Notes: generated by a model not told the origin, from the letters alone. Positions 7,446 through 16,550 are shown, counted from the first letter of the stretch. The stretch is DNA of 39,874 nucleotides from Candidatus Omnitrophota bacterium (GCA_013287965.1 JABDCU010000015.1:1-39874), one strand, 5' to 3'. Made by a program: numbers and translations.

Positions 7446-8385
7446 ATTTGTTTTCCTTTCCGGCTTTCTCCAAAAAACGTTCGTAAACAAAATGAGCAGC
7501 CTTCCGGGTCTCATCCAGGGGCGTGTTCTTCCAGATCTCTATATGGCCTGTAAAGGCGCGCGCAACACCGCTTTTGACCAGCCCCTCGCAAAACTGTTTA
7601 TGCCGGCCTCCGCCATTGGGCAATTCGTAGATATAAACCGGCTTGCCCGTCGAACAAGCTTCGGAAACCATGGAAACAGAATCACTGGTCACAATAATGA
7701 TGTCCGCCAGGGACAGCAAACCAAAGTAAGGATTTTCCCCCTGGCCGTCCCAAATGTAGGAAGAAGCTCCCGCGAGGTCCTGCCGTAATACGGCCTCATA
7801 GCGGGCACCTGTCCGGCGTGAGAAGGAAATGGCAAGACCGCCGCCGGTATTTTTTGCCGCGGCCAGCATCTTCCCGGCAAAATCATGGGCAGATGCGTCA
7901 GAAAAACCCTGGTGCTTATTTTTACCGCCGACCAATACGCTGATCAAAGGACGCGGTAAAGACGCCAGCAAAGGACGAAAATGCCCGGCTGCGCCATTAA
8001 GTTTTTCCATGGTGATATGGTGAATAGAGCCCTGGGTCACAAAAACATTACTGCCTTGCAACTTGTCATGCGCGGGCGCAATGACCACATCAAAAAGCCC
8101 GGGATCCATAAAAGGGTCCTGGATATGGACGGTAAAGGTCTTATTTTCGCTGGCACGGCGGATGGCCGCTGACACAGGCCCGCTCTGACGGCCGCAGGTG
8201 ATCAATAGGTCCGGCCACGGAGGAGTAAAGTCATGCCTGCCGGCTGGTAATAACCGCCGCAAGCCCTTGGGCTTTTTAACTTCCTTTAAAACATACTGCA
8301 AGCCAAGCGCTTGGGCCAAGCCAATGGCCTGGTTTTGCAGACCGGCCAGGCCTTCCGTCACTACCCAGCATGATGATATTGTCAT
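7414..8385 (-). CDS. ELM1-family (mitochondrial-fission ELM1-like) protein, GT-B-like fold
   Basis: A 323-residue protein matching the bacterial members of the ELM1 family. It starts CWVVTEGLAGLQNQAIGLAQ, has LLITCGRQSGPVSAAIRR, the segment VHIQDPFMDPGLFDVVIAPAHD, a central PLISVLVGGKNKHQGF strand-loop, and the sugar-nucleotide-site-like TSDSVSMVSEACSTGKPVYIYEL. These motifs resemble GT-B glycosyltransferases; bacterial homologues are often found in envelope-glycan loci, but the reaction is not settled. It starts in an ATGA overlap with the 2OG oxygenase and overlaps the next gene by 32 bases. A second copy of the same logic (a GT4) is in the neighbouring operon. Confidence 0.85.
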   Translation of the reverse strand: MTISSCWVVTEGLAGLQNQAIGLAQALGLQYVLKEVKKPKGLRRLLPAGRHDFTPPWPDLLITCGRQSGPVSAAIRRASENKTFTVHIQDPFMDPGLFDVVIAPAHDKLQGSNVFVTQGSIHHITMEKLNGAAGHFRPLLASLPRPLISVLVGGKNKHQGFSDASAHDFAGKMLAAAKNTGGGLAISFSRRTGARYEAVLRQDLAGASSYIWDGQGENPYFGLLSLADIIIVTSDSVSMVSEACSTGKPVYIYELPNGGGRHKQFCEGLVKSGVARAFTGHIEIWKNTPLDETRKAAHFVYERFLEKAGKENKYAGVSTRNIP

Positions 8386-8996
8386 ATTTTAAAAAAAGCG
8401 GACCATCGGTGCCGATTTTGTTCTTTATCGACGACTTTCTGGTCAGTCACCCAGTTCATCTGAATGACCTTGCGCGGGCCCTCAAAAGGCAGGTGCCCAT
8501 GATAAGAATGATCAGAACGCTTAAAGACAAGGAGAGTCCCGATATCAGGAGAAATTTCAGTTTTGATGTCCTCAAGGCTATTGCTGTTAAGCACACGAAG
8601 CCGGCCTCCTGCCTGGTTTTCCCAGGAAGGGTTCATGTAAAGGAGCACCGTGATGATCTTGGTCTCTGAATCCGTATGGACCTGGCCGTCCTTGAGCCGG
8701 CATTTGCCGCGGACCGTGAACATCGTCGGCCTGCCTGCGAGATCCAGCGAAAATTTTGATTCTATGGCACGCCTGAAATCATCGGAGTTCATTTCATCGA
8801 TCAATTGCTTAAATTCGCTACTGCAGGACACGGTGGACAAAGGAAAACTTCCGGCTGCCTTGACCGCCGGATAAGCTTGTATCAGCTTGTCCTTCCATTC
8901 TTCCTTAATAAAACCTGAAACCACGATATGCTCATAAGGCGATGTTTCCAGCTTGGCACCATTGACCTTGGTCACATCGATCATAGATAAATTCAT
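8382..8996 (-). CDS. 2-oxoglutarate/Fe(II)-dependent oxygenase (prolyl-hydroxylase-like)
   Basis: A 204-residue single-domain protein of the 2OG-Fe(II) superfamily. The iron ligands are H107 and D109 (VHTDSETKI) and H166 (SDHSYHGHLP), and R175 (GPRKVIQMNWV) is the candidate for binding the 2OG carboxylate. LLYMNPSWENQAGGRLRVL is the typical strand after the HxD motif in prolyl-hydroxylase-like and sugar-cluster oxygenases. Substrate is unknown. It heads the minus-strand operon that continues with the ELM1-like gene (ATGA overlap). AGGGG lies 10 bases before ATG 8996; a second in-frame ATG four codons in is possible. Confidence 0.82.
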   Translation of the reverse strand: MNLSMIDVTKVNGAKLETSPYEHIVVSGFIKEEWKDKLIQAYPAVKAAGSFPLSTVSCSSEFKQLIDEMNSDDFRRAIESKFSLDLAGRPTMFTVRGKCRLKDGQVHTDSETKIITVLLYMNPSWENQAGGRLRVLNSNSLEDIKTEISPDIGTLLVFKRSDHSYHGHLPFEGPRKVIQMNWVTDQKVVDKEQNRHRWSAFFKI

Positions 8997-9097
8997 AAGC
9001 TTTTCCCCTGATTAAATTTTGTTGATTATATATTATCTTAAATAAAATTAACAGATTTATTTTGGGGCCCAGCCGTCGGCCGGCACAAAAATACCAA

Positions 9098-9937
9098 TTA
9101 TAAGCCTTGGCAATACAGGAAGAAAATGACAATGGAAGCGCATAAACAATAAATGCCGAATAAATACCAACGGCCAGCCTCTAGCCAATTGGACAGCCAC
9201 TTAAGGGCCAGGAGGCCGGCAATAAAACTCAAGACCATCCCAACAACACTGGGCAGAAATAAGCCTGCCATACTTGTTGCATGATGCACGGACGTGTGCT
9301 GTGCCTTTAAAAACCTTAAAGCTTCCCTTAGGATGACCGGCGGTGTCAGGACAACGGCAAGGGCGAAACTAAAATCTTCAGCCCTTTTTTTCTCAATGCC
9401 TAAAATAAGCCCGGCAGATATCGTTGCCCCTGAACGCGAAAATCCACGGAAGGGCAAACATATCCCCTGGATCAGTCCGATCAAACAAGCATTCTTTAAA
9501 CCCAAAGTAGTTTTCTTATTTGATGCCTGGTTTTCCTTATATCCTGCCCAGAGTATCAGAACACCTGCCCCTGCAAGCGCTGCTGAAATTAAAGGCAGAT
9601 TACCGAAAAGCTGCTCAACTTCGGCGTGAGCAGTGCCTTTTAACAGGACCTTCTCGATCAAAAATTTTAAAAATAAACCCACCAAAGCTGTCGCTGCCGT
9701 TGCTGCTATGATCAACTTGACCGGGAAATCCTTTTTCCAGGAATTCCAGAAGAAAACGATCACCGCCAGCATGGTGCCCGTATGAAGCATGACCAACAGA
9801 AGCGTCATCTCCGGTTTGGCGGGATCAAGCCCCATTAATTTTTCCGCGACAATGACATGGGCTGAGCTTGAGACCGGCAATAATTCCGTGGCCCCTTGGA
9901 TGACGGCAAGTGCTAAAATTTTTAGGAAGAAATGCAT
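9098..9937 (-). CDS. uppP: Undecaprenyl-diphosphate phosphatase UppP (BacA)
   Basis: A 279-residue polytopic membrane enzyme that dephosphorylates undecaprenyl diphosphate, returning the lipid carrier to peptidoglycan and glycan synthesis. Both catalytic motifs are present: QGATELLPVSSSAH near residue 14 with the conserved Glu, and the PFRGFSRSGATISAG motif with the catalytic Ser/Arg near 162. Length and the even spread of about eight hydrophobic segments match the family. It lies 18 bases past the GT4 stop but appears to have its own promoter: a perfect TATAAT ends six bases before the ATG and no ribosome site fits, so the mRNA may be leaderless. The location suits a glycan-export block. Confidence 0.93.
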   Translation of the reverse strand: MHFFLKILALAVIQGATELLPVSSSAHVIVAEKLMGLDPAKPEMTLLLVMLHTGTMLAVIVFFWNSWKKDFPVKLIIAATAATALVGLFLKFLIEKVLLKGTAHAEVEQLFGNLPLISAALAGAGVLILWAGYKENQASNKKTTLGLKNACLIGLIQGICLPFRGFSRSGATISAGLILGIEKKRAEDFSFALAVVLTPPVILREALRFLKAQHTSVHHATSMAGLFLPSVVGMVLSFIAGLLALKWLSNWLEAGRWYLFGIYCLCASIVIFFLYCQGL

Positions 9938-9943
9938 TTTGAA

Positions 9944-9972
9944 ATTATACCTCGATTAAACGGATTTTTCAT
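9944..9972 (-). promoter_or_regulatory. Probable promoter of uppP, leaderless type
   Basis: On the minus strand a perfect TATAAT (9944-9949) is followed by six bases and the ATG at 9937. Seventeen bases upstream, ATGAAA (9967-9972) matches the -35 consensus at four of six positions and lies inside the 3' end of the GT4 gene. Transcription would begin at or next to the start codon. Confidence 0.5.
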
Positions 9973-11275
9973 CACTCAATTTTCCTATCTTTTTAATGTC
10001 CCTGATCTTAACCATGCTAATGGCCGCCTCCCCGGCTTCGACAACATTCTTAAGGATGTCCACTTCCGCTTTAATACGCTCTACAAATTCACGCCAGGAA
10101 TCGTCCTTATCGCTTAAAGGAACATACTCTTTAGACCGAAGGCTTTTATAGATACTGATCATACGCCGGGCGCATCGATCAAGGCTGAACTCTTTGGCCG
10201 TCTGTCTGGCCTGTTGGCCCAGCGCGCGTTTTTTTGCCGGAGACAAGCCATGACACCACTGCAGCGCTTTGACAAACTGGCCGCGGTCCAATGTTTTGAT
10301 CAAACGTCCATTGCGGCGATCCCTGACCACTTCTCTCACCCCATTCGCGTCAAGTGCAACCACCGGTGTCCCGCATGCCATGGCCTCTGTCAGGACCATG
10401 CCCTGGGTCTCGCTTAAAGAAGCAAAGGTAAACACGTCCATGGCATGATAAGCATCAGCCAGTTCCTGATCATGCAAAGGTTCGACCATGGTTAAACGCT
10501 TTTCTAAACCGGCTTTTTGGAAGCTACGGTGGATCATGGGAACAGAAGCCCCTTGCCCCGCGATCAAGGCATGGGCCTTGGGATGATGTTTAAGGAATTC
10601 AACCAGGCAAGGTATCAAGAATTTTAAATTCTTTTCCGGGGCCAGGCGACCGATATGCCCGACCACAAAAGCATCCGTTGGGATATGATAATGGCGGCGA
10701 AATTCTTTGGGCTTGCCCTTGGCAAACGCTTTAATATTCACTCCGGTGGGGACAACTTCAATAGGGGCCTTCACACCCCGGTGGCGCAAGATCGCCTCGA
10801 CACTTTCTGAAGGGGCGATCACCTGCTGGGCCCAATTGGCGTACCCGGCTGCTAATTTAATAGTGAAACGTTTAGCAGCACTGGGTGGAATGGGCAAATA
10901 ATAGGCGTAATGTTCAAACATGGTGTGGTAAGTAAAAACCAGGGGGATGTTGTGCTGCCGGCTTAATCGCAGCGCGTAATCACCCATGAAGAATGGATAA
11001 TGGCTGTGTACTATGTCTGGGGCAAAGTTGCGCATGATCTTGTGCAAAGTGCCCGGCAAGGGCAAATTAATGAAGAATTTAGGCTCCTTTTTATGCTCAA
11101 TGGCCGGGATGCGGATGACATTTTCTTGTGCGTCTTGGGCGTTCGCCGGGGTCGGGGCCACGATCAGGACCTCATGCCCCATTTTTCGATAAGCCTGGCT
11201 AAAGGAACGGATGGATTGTTCAATGCCTCCGAGCATCGGGAAATATGAATTGGTCATCATCAGGATCTTCATCAT
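9956..11275 (-). CDS. GT4-family glycosyltransferase
   Basis: A 439-residue GT-B glycosyltransferase of family GT4. The N-terminal half has the acceptor loop TNSYFPMLGGIEQ (8-20), HSHYPFFMGDYALRL and TYHTMFEHY. The donor half has IGRLAPEKNL (208-217), FTFASLSETQGMVLTEAMAC with the E289-x7-E297 nucleotide-sugar motif, and GTPVVALDANGVREVV. The pattern resembles diacylglycerol glucosyltransferases and phosphatidylinositol mannosyltransferase-like enzymes, so a lipid acceptor is plausible but unproven. About 60 extra residues at the C-terminus (after FSLDRCARRMISIYKSL) are helical and not part of the fold. It starts in an ATGA overlap with the glycosidase gene. Confidence 0.88.
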   Translation of the reverse strand: MMKILMMTNSYFPMLGGIEQSIRSFSQAYRKMGHEVLIVAPTPANAQDAQENVIRIPAIEHKKEPKFFINLPLPGTLHKIMRNFAPDIVHSHYPFFMGDYALRLSRQHNIPLVFTYHTMFEHYAYYLPIPPSAAKRFTIKLAAGYANWAQQVIAPSESVEAILRHRGVKAPIEVVPTGVNIKAFAKGKPKEFRRHYHIPTDAFVVGHIGRLAPEKNLKFLIPCLVEFLKHHPKAHALIAGQGASVPMIHRSFQKAGLEKRLTMVEPLHDQELADAYHAMDVFTFASLSETQGMVLTEAMACGTPVVALDANGVREVVRDRRNGRLIKTLDRGQFVKALQWCHGLSPAKKRALGQQARQTAKEFSLDRCARRMISIYKSLRSKEYVPLSDKDDSWREFVERIKAEVDILKNVVEAGEAAISMVKIRDIKKIGKLSDEKSV

Positions 11276-13491
11276 GCCTCCAGGCCTTTAGGCAGACGGA
11301 CTTCGATGGGAGGCTGTGCTGAAAACCATTTTCCACTCCATTCCACTACTGGCTTGCCCGCGTCAAATTTTATCGTGATCCGGATAGCACCAAACTGCGT
11401 CGGTGCCGGACCAAAGGACATGGTCTTTTTCTCCGCAAGCCAGGCGCGGGAAATGCCGGAACACAGGATCAACCGGTCTCCTTCCTCACGCACAAAACAA
11501 TTCCTTAACATCATCACCCATTCAGCCGCGGCCCATACATGCTGGCCGTCGCCCATGCACCCGCCTTTAGTAATAGGATGGACGGATTCCGGCCATTGTC
11601 CCGTCGGGGAAGCGATCTTGGCAATGGCTGTCACCAGATCGAAGAACCTGTCATCACCAGCGCGCAAAAGCACCTGGGCCAAGTGCAGGGTCAAATAAGG
11701 ATTGACCCCTGAATGGGTCATGTCATGAAAAAACCCATTTTCAAACATGCAATTCTTCATCAGGAAATCAACGGTATCCATCATCCTGGGATCATTTTCC
11801 TGCCAGAGACGCAAAGGATAAGAAGCCACCATGGAGCCAATGGCCGCAGTATCCAGGCGCCTATAGGGAGAAGCAGGGACCGCGGGTCTTTTCAGGCGCT
11901 CGGCGGTAAACCCAAGGCTCTTGTCAATGCATCCGGATAATTCTTGGGCTTCTTCCTTTAAATGCAGGGCCTGTGTTTTGTCCCCATACGCCTTGGCAAA
12001 AAAAGCTGCTGCATCCAAACCTGCCACACCCCAAAAATCATCCCAATAATAAAAATCATTAGGGCCAAAATGCTCGGCGCTGAAGCCGGACGGCAATAAA
12101 CCCGCGTGGTGCGATCCCGGATCAGATCTCAGGCGCTTTTGATGGATCCAGCGGCCGCCCTTGTCTATCATGTGTTGCCACTTTTCAGGCGGTGTTTCTC
12201 CTGTTAATTCACAATACTTTTGCATCACCCATAAAGCCTCACCATTGGAATCCCATTCACCTTCCTGGGAAAGAAAATACCCCTGATGCGTCTGCTTTGA
12301 GGGGAAACATTCCAGGACCTTAGACACCCGCTCCTTAAAGCCGGCGCATAGCATGGCATATAAAATAAACGCAGCATCCCTGAACCAAAATCGCCGGTAA
12401 ACAAAAGGCCCCGGATAAACTTCGTCGGGCGAATGCAGGACCATGGTGCGCAGGGCCGCCTCATAAAGGAACTGGAAATGCTCATCAGGAATTTGCAGGG
12501 CACATTTTCCCTCCATGCTTTTGTCCCATGCCGCTTGGGCCATTTGTTCGTAGCCATCATGAGATTTTTTCTCAAGAGAAAGGTCCACCAATGGTATCTC
12601 AACAATAATTTGCCTCTCCTGACCTGGTTTAAGTTTATATAAAGCCGCGGCAGTGGACATGCCAACCGCGCACGCGACCTTGGTTTTGTCTTCCTGGGAC
12701 GGCAGGCGGCTATAAACATCCCCATGACGGTAATAGGAAAATTCACATTGATCTGCGGCTGTATCAAAATTCACCGGGAATTTTTTATCAACCAGCCATC
12801 CTAAATGCCCATCCAGCAAAGAAATATCATGGATAAAACTGACCCCTTCAGGATTATAAGGTCTCAGCGAGATCACCAGCCATGCCTCGGACGGAGAATA
12901 CCCGGTCACCTGGACCTGGCAAACAGGTGACTGTGCCGGGCCAATGACCTGTGCTTTTGTTTGGAGCTTTATTTGGTTAAGGCTGGTTTCTGTGGTGATG
13001 GTCAAATTGCCCTTAACGCTCATGTCTTGGATGGCCGACGGCGCGCGTGACGGAATTAGAGCAGTCCCTTCTTTAGGAATGATCCAGGCATCAATAGACC
13101 AGCCGTCATAATGAGGTGTTACCAAACCACGGGGATCGACGATGGGGTATTTACCGCTTCCCGGGACGCCTAAGGCCGTCCAATTGCGGTGGGTCAGATT
13201 GATTTGGGTCAAAGAAAAAGATCGTGGAATGAACGCTGCATTATGGGGATCGTATTGGCACTCCACCCAATACGGCCAGATCCAGTCAAGATTATGCTGG
13301 ATGGCCAGGCTGTTCATCAGCCCCCGGGCATGCAGCACCACGCCCAAACGCAATAATTCCGTCGGGGCAGCCACCTCTGAAGGCTGCATAAAATTTTCCA
13401 TCTGGGCAAGCACCTTGATGGGGTCCACAAAACCCCTGCGCCGCGCCATATTCCTTACCAGATACTTCCAAGGGAACCATTGCCACTTCAT
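11272..13491 (-). CDS. Six-hairpin glycosidase (glycogen-debranching/GH63-GH15-like)
   Basis: A 739-residue protein with two parts. Residues about 40-330 are a beta-sandwich of the type found before the catalytic barrel in GH15 and debranching enzymes. Residues about 345-680 form an (alpha/alpha)6 barrel with YRRFWFRDAAFILYAML (catalytic-region WxRDxAF), EWDSNGEALWVMQKYCELTG, HAGLLPSGFSAEHFG, DDFWGVAGLDAAAFF and WPESVHPITKGGCMGDGQHV. No signal peptide, so it is cytoplasmic. AAGGAAG precedes the ATG. Overlap with the GT4 gene suggests a coupled build-and-trim role on a glucan or lipid-linked glycan. The exact glycoside-hydrolase family needs a profile search. Confidence 0.8.
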   Translation of the reverse strand: MKWQWFPWKYLVRNMARRRGFVDPIKVLAQMENFMQPSEVAAPTELLRLGVVLHARGLMNSLAIQHNLDWIWPYWVECQYDPHNAAFIPRSFSLTQINLTHRNWTALGVPGSGKYPIVDPRGLVTPHYDGWSIDAWIIPKEGTALIPSRAPSAIQDMSVKGNLTITTETSLNQIKLQTKAQVIGPAQSPVCQVQVTGYSPSEAWLVISLRPYNPEGVSFIHDISLLDGHLGWLVDKKFPVNFDTAADQCEFSYYRHGDVYSRLPSQEDKTKVACAVGMSTAAALYKLKPGQERQIIVEIPLVDLSLEKKSHDGYEQMAQAAWDKSMEGKCALQIPDEHFQFLYEAALRTMVLHSPDEVYPGPFVYRRFWFRDAAFILYAMLCAGFKERVSKVLECFPSKQTHQGYFLSQEGEWDSNGEALWVMQKYCELTGETPPEKWQHMIDKGGRWIHQKRLRSDPGSHHAGLLPSGFSAEHFGPNDFYYWDDFWGVAGLDAAAFFAKAYGDKTQALHLKEEAQELSGCIDKSLGFTAERLKRPAVPASPYRRLDTAAIGSMVASYPLRLWQENDPRMMDTVDFLMKNCMFENGFFHDMTHSGVNPYLTLHLAQVLLRAGDDRFFDLVTAIAKIASPTGQWPESVHPITKGGCMGDGQHVWAAAEWVMMLRNCFVREEGDRLILCSGISRAWLAEKKTMSFGPAPTQFGAIRITIKFDAGKPVVEWSGKWFSAQPPIEVRLPKGLEA

Positions 13492-13524
13492 AATCTTCCT
13501 TTTTAAAAATAGACACAGACTATT

Positions 13525-13553
13525 ATTTTAAACAAGAACTGAAAATAAATCAA
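13525..13553 (-). promoter_or_regulatory. Probable sigma70-type promoter of the glycosidase-GT4 operon
   Basis: On the minus strand TTGATT (13548-13553), a 17-base spacer and TAAAAT (13525-13530) lie upstream of the ATG at 13491, leaving an untranslated leader of about 27 bases that contains the AAGGAAG ribosome site. Confidence 0.55.
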
Positions 13554-13574
13554 TTGTACTAAAGTATACGGACC

Positions 13575-15212
13575 CTATTTTCTGAAAATAAAGAAAGTAG
13601 TGGCTAAGAGAAAGGAGATTTCAAAAACAGCGTAAATGATGAGGCTTGTTGCGATGCCTGATGTAAAACCATAGGAATGAAGCCCCACGCTTAAAAGATT
13701 CACCCCAAACCAGGCCCACATCACCACCATCATACCAATAACAGCGCCAATGGCAAGGCCTCGCGGGCCGATCATTTGCCCAGCCTTGGCATGAAAAAGC
13801 AAGGCTGTCCAAAGCACGATCATCAAGGCCCCATTCTCTTTAGGGTCCCAGCCCCAGAACCTGCCCCAGCTTTGATCAGCCCAAATACCGCCGAGATTGG
13901 TCCCTAAAAATGTCAGGCACAGTGCCACGCCCAAAATACCAAGTGTCGTTTTATAGGTTTTATCTAATGTTTGGCTGTCCTTTTTAAAAACAGCCTGCAG
14001 GAGCCATATATGCCCCAAGAGACCTCCGACGCAGGTCGCGGCATAACCCATGGTGATGGTTGTCACATGGGTGGCCAGCCAAAAGTTGGAATTCAGCACA
14101 GCCACCAGCACCTTCAGAGTGTCCCCTTCGGCGCTGTATTTATTGGCAATGAACAGCAACGCTGTCCCGCTGATGGATGCTATGACAATGCCCAGCCATT
14201 GCCGGTCGTAATACTCGATCAAAAGCCCTAAAAAGACGGCAATAAGTCCGACAAAAATAAAAGTCTCATAAAGGCTGGACACCGGCGGACGGGCCATGAT
14301 GATGATACGCATTAGAAGGCCCCAAAGATGCGGAATAAATCCTGCAAGGACACTACAAAGTCCCAAATTATACCAAAGCGCCCTTGACGAGGTAAACGAG
14401 ACCACAAAGAAGATAAAAGCAAAAATATAAAACATGATAGACCATGTAAAAGGACTACTGGCCTGATAAAACAACTCTAAAGGAAATTTATCTGTTTTTC
14501 TAAGGTCTCCTTTTGACAGTGAATAGCGTACAACATTAAGGTAGTCGCGTGCCGCCTTATTAAACGCCGTGTCATTGCCCCTCTTATAACTCACGGCCAT
14601 ATCACCCCAAAGCATAAGCAAACGGCGTGTTTGCGCATTATTAAAATCTGCTTTTAGCGCGTCCCCAAGGCTTAACCATTCTTCATTCCGGCTCGAAGGG
14701 ATAATTGTTACGGAACTAAAAAGGTCCGCGTAAAGGTTAACATTATCAAAAACCCGCATGATCTCATTTTCAGCCAGGCTGCGATCTTTTTCAGGGATCT
14801 TGGCCGACGATCCCTCTAGTCCTGCCAGCAGCAGATAGCTCTGCTGAAGTTTTTTGGGCGTATAGCGTCGATCTTGCTGCGGGGTGATCCCCAAAGCTTG
14901 CGGGATATCAGGATCATTGATCAAAAAAATCTTATCATTAAGGGTTGCTCCGGGATCAAAAAAAAGCGCTGCCAGCCAGCCGGAGGCTTCCTGGCCTTCG
15001 TAATGGTCCTTGCCTGAAAATTGGGTCAATAAATTGCGCGCGAAGGTATCCAATGGCTTAAGCCGTCCGCTGTCAAGCACAGGGATTTTCTGAAAATTAC
15101 TAAAATCTTTGATGCCCTGCCCGGCAAAGGCGGTGCCAAAAAAGAAAAGGCTTAATGTTACCGCTAAAATTAAAAGATTGCTTCGCTTCGCTCGCAAAGA
15201 TACTTCCTTCAT
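13575..15212 (-). CDS. ccsA: Cytochrome c biogenesis protein CcsA (System II haem handling)
   Basis: A 545-residue long-form CcsA. After a signal-like segment (13-30) a periplasmic region of about 210 residues (IPVLDSGRLKPLDTFARNLL onward) precedes a block of about eight membrane helices. The haem-binding WWD motif is at about 444-462 (WADQSWGRFWGWDPKENGAL). The flanking ligand histidines are in LATHVTTITMG (about 385) and GLHSYGFTSG (H512). With ResB it moves haem across the membrane and attaches it to apocytochrome c. It is coupled to resB by ATGA. The first 12 residues (LRAKRSN) come from an inserted palindromic repeat, annotated separately. Confidence 0.92.
   Translation of the reverse strand: MKEVSLRAKRSNLLILAVTLSLFFFGTAFAGQGIKDFSNFQKIPVLDSGRLKPLDTFARNLLTQFSGKDHYEGQEASGWLAALFFDPGATLNDKIFLINDPDIPQALGITPQQDRRYTPKKLQQSYLLLAGLEGSSAKIPEKDRSLAENEIMRVFDNVNLYADLFSSVTIIPSSRNEEWLSLGDALKADFNNAQTRRLLMLWGDMAVSYKRGNDTAFNKAARDYLNVVRYSLSKGDLRKTDKFPLELFYQASSPFTWSIMFYIFAFIFFVVSFTSSRALWYNLGLCSVLAGFIPHLWGLLMRIIIMARPPVSSLYETFIFVGLIAVFLGLLIEYYDRQWLGIVIASISGTALLFIANKYSAEGDTLKVLVAVLNSNFWLATHVTTITMGYAATCVGGLLGHIWLLQAVFKKDSQTLDKTYKTTLGILGVALCLTFLGTNLGGIWADQSWGRFWGWDPKENGALMIVLWTALLFHAKAGQMIGPRGLAIGAVIGMMVVMWAWFGVNLLSVGLHSYGFTSGIATSLIIYAVFEISFLLATTFFIFRK
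15175..15200. repeat. REP-like palindromic element inside the ccsA start region
   Basis: The minus-strand sequence TTGCGAGCGAAGCGAAGCAA is a known type of dispersed palindromic repeat in several bacterial lineages, recognisable in translation as the peptide LRAKRSNL. It encodes residues 6-13 of CcsA, directly before the hydrophobic signal segment, and stays in frame. Ends are approximate because only one copy is visible in the window. Confidence 0.6.
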
Positions 15213-15946
15213 ATTCTAGTCCTGGCCATTAATGCTTGGATTAAAAAATGCAGCGCCAGCCCGAAAAAAACAGCAAAACACGCGATATAAGGCAATATCT
15301 TGGCAAAATTCCTGACCACGGCCAGGGTCGAATGCTGCTTTCCCGTGCTGTCGGTATCATAGGAAGCCTGATAGACGGTGTAATCTTTGTATCTTAAAGG
15401 ATTATTCATATAGATACGCACCTGGCGCTTTAACGGGCCCGTGGTGATCGTGACCAGGCTTTCAAAACTTTTAGCCACGTCGGTGCCGGGATGGAATTCC
15501 GCCTTAAAACGGTCTAGCCGGATCGTAAAGGGCAAGGGGAACTGCTTGAAAGTTGGACGGTCAGTAACGGAAATATTCATTGACTCACCTTCCGCCAAGC
15601 GCACGCTGGACTCCTGGGCAAAATGAAAGATCATGAAGGCCGCGACAAAATATAAAATAAGGCCAAAATGAACAATGAGAAGCCCTATGTTGGTCCACTG
15701 GGTGTATTTTTTGAAGGTCAGCACCAGCGAGGAGATCAAATTAACGAAGAGCACCCAAAGGACCAATTGCGCGCCGGGAAAAGGGATGAACCCCGCGGCC
15801 AAAAAAAAGAAGGAATTAAAAAAACGCTCTTGGGCCGCGTATAAACCCTGCTGGACCTGGGCGATCGTCCCCCAAAAGGTCAGGATAAAAAGTAAAAACA
15901 AACAAACCACTGTAATACGTAAGGAGCCTAGGAACTTTATCATCAT
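15209..15946 (-). CDS. resB: ResB/Ccs1-family cytochrome c biogenesis protein, short form
   Basis: A 245-residue protein with the ResB layout: two N-terminal membrane helices (about 9-28 and 45-75), a third at about 85-105 (GLLIVHFGLILYFVAAFMIF), a periplasmic domain (SSVRLAEGESMNI, FTIRLDRFKAEFHPG, VRIYMNNPLRYKDYTVYQAS) and a last helix (about 215-238). It is about half the length of classic Ccs1; short forms paired with long CcsA proteins are known in several phyla. MNNPLRYKDYTVYQASY is the most diagnostic stretch. It overlaps both neighbours through ATGA, forming a YceI-ResB-CcsA operon. Confidence 0.87.
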   Translation of the reverse strand: MMIKFLGSLRITVVCLFLLFILTFWGTIAQVQQGLYAAQERFFNSFFFLAAGFIPFPGAQLVLWVLFVNLISSLVLTFKKYTQWTNIGLLIVHFGLILYFVAAFMIFHFAQESSVRLAEGESMNISVTDRPTFKQFPLPFTIRLDRFKAEFHPGTDVAKSFESLVTITTGPLKRQVRIYMNNPLRYKDYTVYQASYDTDSTGKQHSTLAVVRNFAKILPYIACFAVFFGLALHFLIQALMARTRI

Positions 15947-16530
15947 TTTATATGCGCCCTAATCTCCCAATTGACTGTAAAAATATCAGACACCAAAACA
16001 CCGCCATGGTCAAGATACCTGTTCCAAATGATATTAAAAACCTTTCGATTAATGTTCCAATGGCCTTTAAGGACTAGTTGTTTGCGTTTAGTCTTTTGAT
16101 CGATCGTGATCTCAATGTTGAAAGGAAAGGTCATTCTCCTTTTTATCCCATGCATTTCTAAAATGCCCTTGATCTTATAACCGCCTTCATCATGGACGAT
16201 CTTATCGCTTTTAAAAATGATCTTCGGGTATCGCCTGGCGTATAACAATCTCCGTGACCGTGCGATCTTATCATACCATGGATGGTTTGACCGGATACTG
16301 CCTGCTTCTATTTCTAAATAAACCGACCGGACCCCTTGTGACCTTTTACCCAAGGTGATCCTTCCCGTAAAACTATTAAAGCGGGCGGTATACGTGCCGA
16401 TGACGGTATACTTGATCGACCCTTCTATCTTTGTCCCCTGAGGCCCTAATGTAATAGTTTCTCCGGCATAAGCCCTGCCCATGCCCAAGAAAGCAATCAG
16501 GATAAAAAAAGACAAAACTATGGATCTCAT
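15943..16530 (-). CDS. YceI-family periplasmic protein
   Basis: A 195-residue exported protein: signal peptide (1-22, ending AYAGE) followed by a YceI lipocalin-like domain. The family marks are YTVIGTYTARFNSFTGRITLG, the central RSNHPWYDKIARSRRLLYARRYPKIIFKSD and the GYKIKGILEMHGIKRRMTFPF segment that matches the conserved GxLTIHGVTKPV strand. YceI proteins bind isoprenoids such as polyprenols or quinones. It heads the cytochrome c maturation operon and often travels with cytochrome genes, so a quinone-linked role fits. GAGGG precedes the ATG. Confidence 0.87.
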   Translation of the reverse strand: MRSIVLSFFILIAFLGMGRAYAGETITLGPQGTKIEGSIKYTVIGTYTARFNSFTGRITLGKRSQGVRSVYLEIEAGSIRSNHPWYDKIARSRRLLYARRYPKIIFKSDKIVHDEGGYKIKGILEMHGIKRRMTFPFNIEITIDQKTKRKQLVLKGHWNINRKVFNIIWNRYLDHGGVLVSDIFTVNWEIRAHIK

Positions 16531-16550
16531 TGGGCTTCCCTCATTTTATT

